Origin: Candidatus Azobacteroides sp.
GTDB lineage: Bacteria; Bacteroidota; Bacteroidia; Bacteroidales; WRGA01
Direction: 5' to 3'
DNA: 32,391 nucleotides
Assembly (NCBI GenBank): GCA_021201815.1
Contig: JAJQEC010000107.1
Span: 1 to 32,391, forward strand
Positions 15,731-22,554 of this stretch are shown here, piece by piece. Below the pieces are notes generated by a model. It saw nothing but the letters and a program-made list of their open reading frames with translations. It made no database searches and was not told the DNA's origin. Numbering within the stretch: the stretch's first letter is position 1; every line of letters starts with the position of its first letter. A program made the translations under genes and the position numbers.

Positions 15731-16084
15731 ACCGGATTTTGTTGATTATTATCAATATGAATAACAGGAAAAGAGAGGATTTGTTCTGTTTTTCTATTTC
15801 ATTACTCCACGGATTGTATGTATCTGACCGGTTAAATAAATTTTTGTATTCTTTTATTACTTTTTTAAACGGAACTAACCTGAATGCCGGCATATGGTTA
15901 AAGTTGTTTTTATAAAGGTAAATCCATCTTCATAAAAATGGATTTATTGAAACGTTAGGAGATGAACTGTATATTATTTTCTTTGGAAAAGAGAAAAAGA
16001 TTACCCGACTTATAAAAACTCCGGGCAAGAAACTGCATAAGGTTCATTGCCCGGAGTTAAAATTCCTGTAAATTCTGCTTCTAC
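15731..16084. other. Intergenic stretch: promoter side of uraH and terminator of the dehydrogenase
   Basis: The 354 bases hold a hairpin AAATCCAT/ATGGATTT (15920-15945) and the strong terminator at 16018-16057. I see no open frame with support and no RNA gene. Either part of the 15731-15900 segment could carry the uraH promoter on the minus strand, but no clean TAnnTTTG was found. Confidence 0.45.
16018..16057 (-). terminator. Terminator of the aldehyde dehydrogenase gene
   Basis: An 11-bp perfect stem, ACTCCGGGCAA at 16018-16028 with TTGCCCGGAGT at 16047-16057, has an 18-nt loop. On the minus strand it is followed by a run of Ts (complement of AAAAA at 16013-16017). It lies 27 bases beyond the dehydrogenase stop. 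Confidence 0.9.
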
Positions 16085-17470
16085 TTAATAACTCGCATCA
16101 GGAGTAGTAATACGAATCAACTTCGTATTCACAAATTCCCGGATGCCATAATAGCCTTGCTCCCTTCCATACCCTGAATGCTTGGTACCTCCGAAAGGAA
16201 GTTCCGGTGCAATACCGGTTACATGATTGATATAAACCATTCCTGTTTCGATACGGCGTGCTACTTTTACAGCTTCTTCCGTATCTTTTCCGAATACGGT
16301 ACCTCCGAGACCGAAATCGGAATCATTAGCTAATTGTATGGCAGCTTCTATATCCTTCACTGCATACACCACCAGAACAGGTCCGAATATTTCCTCCGAA
16401 TAAGCGTTCATTCCCTTTTTCACATCCGTAAGGATCGTCGGCTGTAAGAAACATCCCGGACGGTCTATCCTTTTTCCTCCTATCACAAGGGTAGCCCCCT
16501 GCTGTATTGCTATTTCCACTTGTTTGATGACATCCTCCAGGGCTTTTTCACTACTCAAGGGTGCGAGTTGTGTGGCGGGATCAAGTGGATCTCCGACTAC
16601 CGTGTTTTCAAATATTTCTTTCGCCTTTTCTATAAATTTCCGGGCAACATTTTCCTGAACTATGATCCGTTTAGGAGATACGCATACTTGTCCTGCATTC
16701 CATAAACGACCTGCAGTAGCCGTTTTGACAGCCATATCCAGATCGGCATCCGGCATGACAATGAAAGCGTCGCTTCCTCCCAATTCAAGGGTGGATTTCT
16801 TTACACATTTCCCTGCTGCGGATGCAAAATCTGCGCCTGCCGGTTCACTTCCTGTTAAGGATACACCTTTTATCCGGGGATCCTGTACCAGTTCCGAAAT
16901 TTTAGATCCCGGAATGAAAAGATTGGTGTATACACCCTGAGGGGCACCGGCTTCTTTAAATATCTTTTCCATTGTTTCCGCAGCCTGCGGGACATTGGAA
17001 GCATGTTTTAATACGATGGTATTTCCAGCCATAATATTGGGTGCCGCTGAACGTGTAATCTGATAAAATGGGAAATTCCAGGGTTGTACACTTAGGATTA
17101 CACCTATGGGTTCATAGGCCAGAAAAGCACTTCCTGTTTTTGTCTGAATAGGAGTATCGGCTAGTATTTCTGCTCCGTTTTGTGCATAATATTCAAATAT
17201 GGCAGCACATACTTCGATTTCAGCAATTCCTTCTCCGATAAGTTTCCCCATCTCGATAGTAAATAGTTTCGCCAGCTCATTTTTCCTTTCCCGCAATATT
17301 TGTGCTACCCGGGTAAGAAGTTCAGCTCTTTGTGCAAGAGGAGTAGTACGCCATGTGCGATAGGCTTCGTCGGCCTTTGCCAAAATGGTTTCAATCTGTT
17401 CAGGTGTCATCTCCGGAAATTCTTTTTCTACCTGATTGGTCGTCGGATTAATTGTTTTAATACTTGACAT
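16085..17470 (-). CDS. NAD(P)-dependent aldehyde dehydrogenase, succinate-semialdehyde type
   Basis: This enzyme oxidises an aldehyde to the acid with NAD(P). Its 461 residues and motifs fit the succinate-semialdehyde dehydrogenase group (GabD2/YneI-like). It has the oxyanion Asn N132 in QPWNFPF, cofactor Lys K155 in VLKHASN, general base E229 in LELGGSD, and nucleophile C263 in NAGQVCVSPKR. The SGYGRE motif near the C-terminus is also present. The LELGGSD rather than LELGGK sequence is seen in the YneI-like branch. It stands alone, with no GABA transaminase nearby, and has its own terminator. Substrate is therefore inferred from family only. A 6-bp-arm inverted repeat lies 14 bases upstream of the start. 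Confidence 0.92.
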   Translation of the reverse strand: MSSIKTINPTTNQVEKEFPEMTPEQIETILAKADEAYRTWRTTPLAQRAELLTRVAQILRERKNELAKLFTIEMGKLIGEGIAEIEVCAAIFEYYAQNGAEILADTPIQTKTGSAFLAYEPIGVILSVQPWNFPFYQITRSAAPNIMAGNTIVLKHASNVPQAAETMEKIFKEAGAPQGVYTNLFIPGSKISELVQDPRIKGVSLTGSEPAGADFASAAGKCVKKSTLELGGSDAFIVMPDADLDMAVKTATAGRLWNAGQVCVSPKRIIVQENVARKFIEKAKEIFENTVVGDPLDPATQLAPLSSEKALEDVIKQVEIAIQQGATLVIGGKRIDRPGCFLQPTILTDVKKGMNAYSEEIFGPVLVVYAVKDIEAAIQLANDSDFGLGGTVFGKDTEEAVKVARRIETGMVYINHVTGIAPELPFGGTKHSGYGREQGYYGIREFVNTKLIRITTPDASY

Positions 17471-17483
17471 GCTGTTTAATTTT

Positions 17484-17497
17484 ATAGTTAGAACTAT
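17484..17497. promoter_or_regulatory. Operator-like inverted repeat upstream of the aldehyde dehydrogenase
   Basis: ATAGTT-AG-AACTAT is a perfect 6-bp-arm inverted repeat 14 bases upstream of the dehydrogenase start codon on the minus strand. Position and symmetry fit a dimeric repressor site, but AT-rich palindromes of this size arise by chance. Confidence 0.25.
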
Positions 17498-17639
17498 TAT
17501 ATAAACAGACAGCCCGGTAGAAAAGTTGTTTTAAAGAATGGGGCTTATGATAAAGGAATCAAGACTTAAGAGACTATTAAGAAACCTTTCATCTGTTATA
17601 TTTTATTTTACGGCTTTTTTATCCGATGCTATAGAAAAG

Positions 17640-17666
17640 AAATAGCGGAGTTTTATTCCGCTATTT
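17640..17666 (-). terminator. Terminator overlapping the stop codon of the LRR gene
   Basis: AAATAGCGGA (17640-17649) pairs perfectly with TCCGCTATTT (17657-17666) around a 7-nt loop. On the minus strand the TAA stop codon of the LRR gene (17653-17655) lies inside the loop, and a T-rich tail follows. The last codons of the gene thus form the upstream arm. Confidence 0.8.
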
Positions 17667-19455
17667 TTTTCGTCCAGCCCGAAGAGCCTTTTATAATAAG
17701 AATATTAAACAAATTTTCGGGTAACGGATAATTAACCGGTCCGAAAGTTTTATGAAATGAACTCAATTCTACTCCGTCGATTGTATAAATGGAAATTGTT
17801 TCATCTACAGGTGTATCTACATGTAATTGTTTTCCTGAAATTATTACTTTTATATTCTTATTAGATAGTTCTTTTAGATAGGTGGGTTCTGTTTCAATAA
17901 TTTCTTTAAAATCTTTCCAATAATCTGCCTGCTGGTATAATTCTTTCGTACCGGAAGGAACGATTAATGTATACTGGTCTTCAGAATCACAAATAGGAAA
18001 ACGTAGGAGTATCGGTTCTTCCCATAATACCTTTATATTGTCCAGAGAAGAACAACGAAGAAAAGCTGATTCCTCAATAGAAGTAACTGAAGTGGGAAGA
18101 ACGATGGAAACCAGGTTTTTATTATTATAGAAAGACCTTTGTGTGATAGATTCTACTGTAGCAGGGATCATGTATTCTTTGTTTTTACCTGCCGCAGGAT
18201 ATTGCATGATCCGGGTTTGACGTTTATTAAATAATACACCATCGATAGAACTATAGAAAGTATTCTCATCAGCTACATTGATAAATTCTAAGTTCGGACA
18301 ATTAAAAGCACCGGTTCCTATGCTTCTTATAGTCGGATGAATTTCAACTGCAGTCAGGTTCGTATTGGCAAAAGCAAAATTACCGATGGTTTCCAATGAT
18401 AATGGCAAATCAATGGCATCAAGACGAATGCAATCACTAAAGGCCCTGTGGCCGATACTTATCAGTGTAGAAGGAAAATTTACGGACTTAAGATTTGTCG
18501 AGAAACAAAAGGCCGTACTTTCAATAATTTCTACTGAATTCGGTACAGTAAAAGTTTCCCGTTCATGTGCCACCGGGTAACTAATTAGTTTTGTTTGCTG
18601 TTTATTATATAATACTCCGTCAACCGAAGAATAGATGGGATTTTCAGCTTCTACATTAAAAGAAGTTACATACAGGCAGGAGTCGAAAGCACTTGGATCA
18701 ATCCCCTCAACAGAAGCCGGTAAATAAATTGATTTTAATTTACTTCCGAAAAAAACTTCATATCCAAGAACTTTTAAAGTAGAAGGAAAGGTTATTTCCG
18801 AAAGATTCTTACACATCTTAAATGCACACGACTGAATAGTAGTAACAGAACCGGATAATTCTACAGAAGTAAGGTTTGTACATCCTTCAAAAACAGAGGA
18901 TGAAACTACCGTAATTAACTCCGGTAAAATAACCGATTGAATACTTTCACAATTCATGAAAGCTGAATTCTCTATAAGAGTTACACGATCAGGAATATCT
19001 ATAGAAGTTAAACTAATACAATTATAAAAAGCAGTTGTTCCTATAGAAGTTACACGATTAGGAATATTAACAGATTTTAAATTGATACAGTTATAAAAAC
19101 TACTAACTCCTATAGAAGTTACATACTGAGGAATATCAATGGCAGTTAAAGCGGTACAATTATAAAAAGTAAAGTTTCCGATTTTTCCTATATAGGCAGG
19201 CAATTTAACAGTTTGAAGCTTTGTGCAATCGAAAAAAAGCTTTTCTGCCAGGGAGCTTACTTCATAGGAATTACCATCGATTGTTATTCTATCAGGGATA
19301 GAAAGGTGGGTGAGTTCTTCTTTGTTTTCAACATCTGTTAGTTCTACTACATGCATACTTCTTATTTTGAAATGCATACCATCCACAATGGCATCCTGGG
19401 CATGAAGAGAGATAAAAAACAATGCCCATACAATAGTTATAAAAGCTTTTTTCAT
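17653..19455 (-). CDS. BspA-type leucine-rich-repeat surface protein
   Basis: This is a predicted exported or surface LRR protein of the BspA (LRR_5) class, used in related species for adhesion or host binding. It has 600 residues. A signal peptide (MKKAFITIVWALFFISLHAQ) is followed by an N-terminal cap and about 15 LRR units of 23 residues with the pattern TSIGxxAFYNCxxLxSIDIP. These are interrupted twice by YSSVDGVLYNKxxTKLISYP-like inserts. Residues from about 540 (ISGKQLHVDTPVDETISIYTIDG to the final TKKIAE) resemble a short T9SS type A sorting domain, but the usual LPxGxY core is changed to LPENLFN. Near-identical 69-bp repeats at 18990-19170 show recent unit duplication. Terminator and stop codon overlap. 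Confidence 0.88.
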   Translation of the reverse strand: MKKAFITIVWALFFISLHAQDAIVDGMHFKIRSMHVVELTDVENKEELTHLSIPDRITIDGNSYEVSSLAEKLFFDCTKLQTVKLPAYIGKIGNFTFYNCTALTAIDIPQYVTSIGVSSFYNCINLKSVNIPNRVTSIGTTAFYNCISLTSIDIPDRVTLIENSAFMNCESIQSVILPELITVVSSSVFEGCTNLTSVELSGSVTTIQSCAFKMCKNLSEITFPSTLKVLGYEVFFGSKLKSIYLPASVEGIDPSAFDSCLYVTSFNVEAENPIYSSVDGVLYNKQQTKLISYPVAHERETFTVPNSVEIIESTAFCFSTNLKSVNFPSTLISIGHRAFSDCIRLDAIDLPLSLETIGNFAFANTNLTAVEIHPTIRSIGTGAFNCPNLEFINVADENTFYSSIDGVLFNKRQTRIMQYPAAGKNKEYMIPATVESITQRSFYNNKNLVSIVLPTSVTSIEESAFLRCSSLDNIKVLWEEPILLRFPICDSEDQYTLIVPSGTKELYQQADYWKDFKEIIETEPTYLKELSNKNIKVIISGKQLHVDTPVDETISIYTIDGVELSSFHKTFGPVNYPLPENLFNILIIKGSSGWTKKIAE

Positions 19456-19500
19456 CCTGCTTTATATTTTAAATAATATTCTTTTTCCTATCTTAAAAAC

Positions 19501-19532
19501 AAAAAATGCCAGATAAAAATAATTACCTGACA
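19501..19532 (-). terminator. Terminator of tRNA-Leu
   Basis: On the minus strand TGTCAGGT pairs with ATCTGGCA (two G-U wobbles) around a 10-nt AT loop, followed by six Ts. It lies 14 bases beyond the tRNA 3' end and upstream of the LRR gene. Confidence 0.75.
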
Positions 19533-19545
19533 TCTATAACCATTG

Positions 19546-19627
19546 TGCGGATGAAGGGACTCGAACCCCCACGCCTCTCGGCACCAGATCCTAAGTCTGG
19601 CGCGGCTGCCAATTACGCCACATCCGC
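19546..19627 (-). tRNA. tRNA-Leu (anticodon UAG)
   Basis: The 82-nt gene reads GCGGATG at its 5' end, pairing with CATCCGC at the 3' end with an A discriminator. The anticodon arm CCAGA-CTTAGGA-TCTGG gives anticodon TAG. The long variable arm TGCCGAGAGGCG is typical of tRNA-Leu. The T-arm has GGTTCGAGTCC. CCA is not encoded. A -7 promoter element (TACCTTTG on the minus strand, 19639-19646) and a terminator (19501-19532) flank it. Confidence 0.97.
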
Positions 19628-19638
19628 TTTTAGCGCTG

Positions 19639-19646
19639 CAAAGGTA
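19639..19646 (-). promoter_or_regulatory. Promoter of tRNA-Leu (TACCTTTG)
   Basis: TACCTTTG on the minus strand matches TAnnTTTG. A TTG about 19 bases further upstream (in AAGTTGGCAG) fits the -33 element. The tRNA starts 11 bases downstream of the element. Confidence 0.65.
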
Positions 19647-19739
19647 ATATTATTTTTGATTCTGCCAACTTTTTGTAAGTAAATTATTCTCGTAAATTAC
19701 AAAATAACCTGAAAAAAGCTTGTTTTTAAGGAATATGTG

Positions 19740-19747
19740 TACCTTTG
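19740..19747 (+). promoter_or_regulatory. Promoter of the NUDIX gene (TACCTTTG)
   Basis: TACCTTTG matches the -7 consensus, with a TTG about 17 bases upstream (19720-19722). It lies inside the 5' part of the longest open frame, which rules out a start codon at 19737 and supports the ATG at 19812. Confidence 0.6.
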
Positions 19748-19811
19748 TTTCCGGAAATTTCCTGTTTTACAGGATTCAAAACAATTCACATACAACTTAA
19801 AAATAAACAGC

Positions 19812-20336
19812 ATGCATCCGTTAGATTTATTTCATTATTGTCCGAAATGTGGAAGTAACCGGTTTCTTATCAACAATGAGAAATCCAAGAAATGTGAAGT
19901 ATGCGGTTTTACGTATTACCTGAATATTTCGGCGGCGGTAGCTGTGTTTATTATAAATGAAAAAGGAGAGTTGTTGGTGTGCAGACGGGCTAAGAATCCA
20001 CAGAAAGGTACGCTGGATCTTCCCGGTGGTTTTATAGATATGGATGAAACGGCAGAAGAAGGAGTAAAAAGAGAAGTAAAAGAAGAAACAAACCTGGAGG
20101 TGGTCTCTTCTGAATATCTGTTTTCTTTGCCTAATCTTTATCCTTATTCCGGATTTGTCGTACATACGATGGATCTTTTTTTTCAATGCCATGTAAAAGA
20201 TTTTGAGGGTATGCAGGCGCTGGATGATGTGGCTTCTTTTTCTTTTGTAGATAAAAAAGATATCCATCCGGAAGAATTCGGCTTGATATCTGTAAAGAAG
20301 GCTGTTAACAGGTGGTTGTCGGAGACCTTAAGATAA
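19812..20336 (+). CDS. NUDIX hydrolase with N-terminal zinc ribbon
   Basis: This enzyme is predicted to hydrolyse a nucleoside diphosphate linked to another moiety; NudC-like zinc-ribbon relatives act on NAD(H) or related dinucleotides. It has 174 residues from the ATG at 19812, chosen because the promoter lies just upstream. An N-terminal zinc ribbon has C10, C13, C28 and C31 (CPKCG...CEVCGF). The Nudix box runs from G73 (GGFIDMDETAEEGVKREVKEET) with metal ligands E88, E91 and E92; the usual Gly after EEx is replaced by Asn. Relatives in Bacteroidota are annotated only as NUDIX domain proteins. Substrate cannot be read from sequence. It stands divergent from tRNA-Leu. Confidence 0.92.
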   Translation: MHPLDLFHYCPKCGSNRFLINNEKSKKCEVCGFTYYLNISAAVAVFIINEKGELLVCRRAKNPQKGTLDLPGGFIDMDETAEEGVKREVKEETNLEVVSSEYLFSLPNLYPYSGFVVHTMDLFFQCHVKDFEGMQALDDVASFSFVDKKDIHPEEFGLISVKKAVNRWLSETLR

Positions 20337-20439
20337 ACATCCGGTTGTTTTTAAGTGTTTTATTGAGAATAAAGCAGGCAAGAAGTATATTTTATAATAA
20401 AATTTTGTATATTAGCTAACCTGATTTATTCGTTTGATA

Positions 20440-20456
20440 TAAAGTCAAAGACTTTA
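20440..20456 (+). promoter_or_regulatory. Perfect small hairpin just upstream of the HDIG gene
   Basis: TAAAGTC-AAA-GACTTTA is a perfect 7-bp-arm inverted repeat ending 15 bases before the ATG at 20472. It could be a protein operator or an mRNA hairpin near the ribosome site. No literature match is claimed. Confidence 0.3.
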
Positions 20457-20471
20457 CAATATAGATTGTAT

Positions 20472-22544
20472 ATGAAAATAAAAGCCATTTTTTTTCAGAA
20501 TATATTACTAATCCTTTCGATTGTTATTATTGTATTCTTTTTGCCCCGGGAAACAAAATTCAAATATCAGTATCAGGAAGGAAAACCTTGGAAATACGAC
20601 TTGCTGACCGCTCCTTTTGATTTCCCGATTTATAAGACGCCGGAAGAACTGCAGCAGGAAAAAGACAGTGTATTAAAGGATTTTATGCCTTATTTCAGTT
20701 GGATGGAAGATGTGCCGGAAATGAAAAAACAGATGTTCAATGCTCATTTCAGGGATGGCTATGGAATGAATATACCGATTGAATATTTCAATTATGTAAA
20801 TACCCAGTTGGATAAGATATATGCCGCAGGAATTATTACGGATGACAAATATGAAGAACTTGTTAATGATGGCGTGAAATCCATTATGGTTTTCAGTAAC
20901 AATAATAAAAGCAAAGAATATCCCCTGTCTAAAATTTATACGGAAAAGACGGCATATGCCCAGCTTGTGGATAAGGCGCCTGCTCCCCTGGATAAATTTA
21001 TATTAAGTAATCTCAACCTTTCGAATTATTTATCGGAAAATCTGGAATTTGATGCGGAGACGACCGCTGAAGTAAAAGAACAAATGGTGAGCACTATCTC
21101 CCAATCTTCCGACCTGATTCAAACCGGAGAAAAGATTGTTGACCGGGGTGAAGTGGTAAATCCTCAGATTTATAAAGTATTACGATCTTTGCAGTTAAGC
21201 TTTGAAAAACGAACAACCACAAATGCGGAAAAGAATCTGATTTTATTGGGACAGATATTATTAGTAAGTTGTTTGCTGGTTCTGTTTTTAGTATACCTGG
21301 TCTTATTCCGTCCCGAGATTACTTCTAAAAAACGCTCCGTATTCTTTTTGTTTTTAATGATCACCGGATTTTCCCTTTTTCCGGCCATGGGATTGACTTT
21401 GAAATATGCCTATGTGATTCCGTTTACGATCCTGCCGATCATTATCCGTACTTTTTTTGATTCCCGTACGGCATTAATGGCATATACGGTCGTTATTCTT
21501 ATTAATGCATTGTCTGTTCCTTTCTCGTTCGAATTTATTCTTATTCAATTTGTAGCGGGGATCGTTTCGGTATATAGCCTGAAAGACCTCACTCAACGTT
21601 CTCAGATATTCGCCTGTGCTATTTTTATCTTTATTGCTTATTCTTTTATTTATTTCAGCTATACACTCACGCTGGAAGGTATTTGGTCGAAAATAAGCGG
21701 ATATACTTTTATATATTTCTTTATTAATGCATTACTTGTATTATTTACCTATCCGCTGATTTATTTGTTTGAAAAAGTGTTCGGCTTTATTTCCAGTGTG
21801 ACATTAGTAGAATTATCCAATATTAATAATTCTATTTTAAGGAAGCTTTCGGAAGTAGCTCCGGGAACTTTCCATCATTCTCTTCAGGTTTCAAACCTGG
21901 CAACGGAAGCTGCTTCAAAAATAGGCGCAAATGTGCAATTGGTACGGACAGGCGCTTTGTACCATGATATCGGAAAGATTAAGAATCCGGTATATTTTAC
22001 CGAAAATCAGGCGAAGGGCGTAAACCCCCATGATGGACTCCCGTTTGAGGAAAGTGCACAGATCATTGTCCGCCACGTGACAGATGGAATAAAGTTAGCA
22101 GAAAAGATGCGTCTCCCTCAACAGGTTGTTGATTTTATCGTGACACATCATGGAAAAGGAAAAGCACGTTATTTTTACAATTTCTTTAAGAATCAATATC
22201 CGGATCAGGAGGTAAATGAAGAATTATTTACTTATCCGGGGCCGAATCCTTTTAGTAAGGAAACAGCGTTAATGATGATGGCCGATTCCGTAGAGGCAGC
22301 ATCCAGAAGCCTTCCTGTATATAATGACGAATCTATTTCTGAGCTGGTAAATCGGATTATCGATGGGCAAATGGAAGAAGGATTGTTGAAAAATGCTCCT
22401 CTTTCTTTTAAAGAAATAGAGTTAGTCAAACAAATATTCATTCAGAAATTAAAAACCATTTATCATACACGGATCAGTTATCCGAAGCTGGAAAAGAATC
22501 AGGACATGGATATTTCGCGGCTGGAAACATCCAACGCAGAATAA
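20472..22544 (+). CDS. 7TM-HD (PgpH-like) membrane phosphodiesterase
   Basis: This is a membrane HD-domain hydrolase; PgpH in Listeria degrades cyclic di-AMP. I choose the ATG at 20472 rather than the TTG two codons upstream, giving 690 residues. TM1 is at about 7-27, followed by an extracytoplasmic 7TMR-HDED-like domain (30-250), a seven-helix membrane block (about 265-455) and a cytoplasmic HD domain. HD ligands include H469 (FHHSLQV), H498-D499 (YHDIGKI) and HVTDG and HHGKG further on. Length and order match the PgpH family. It converges on the helicase gene, leaving a 10-base gap. c-di-AMP as substrate is inferred from family. Confidence 0.92.
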   Translation: MKIKAIFFQNILLILSIVIIVFFLPRETKFKYQYQEGKPWKYDLLTAPFDFPIYKTPEELQQEKDSVLKDFMPYFSWMEDVPEMKKQMFNAHFRDGYGMNIPIEYFNYVNTQLDKIYAAGIITDDKYEELVNDGVKSIMVFSNNNKSKEYPLSKIYTEKTAYAQLVDKAPAPLDKFILSNLNLSNYLSENLEFDAETTAEVKEQMVSTISQSSDLIQTGEKIVDRGEVVNPQIYKVLRSLQLSFEKRTTTNAEKNLILLGQILLVSCLLVLFLVYLVLFRPEITSKKRSVFFLFLMITGFSLFPAMGLTLKYAYVIPFTILPIIIRTFFDSRTALMAYTVVILINALSVPFSFEFILIQFVAGIVSVYSLKDLTQRSQIFACAIFIFIAYSFIYFSYTLTLEGIWSKISGYTFIYFFINALLVLFTYPLIYLFEKVFGFISSVTLVELSNINNSILRKLSEVAPGTFHHSLQVSNLATEAASKIGANVQLVRTGALYHDIGKIKNPVYFTENQAKGVNPHDGLPFEESAQIIVRHVTDGIKLAEKMRLPQQVVDFIVTHHGKGKARYFYNFFKNQYPDQEVNEELFTYPGPNPFSKETALMMMADSVEAASRSLPVYNDESISELVNRIIDGQMEEGLLKNAPLSFKEIELVKQIFIQKLKTIYHTRISYPKLEKNQDMDISRLETSNAE

Positions 22545-22554
22545 CCGATGAATT

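Noticed and set aside
18990..19170. CRISPR-like periodicity
   Set aside because: The period is 69 bp and lies in the LRR coding frame; it reflects 23-residue protein repeats, not spacers between palindromic repeats.
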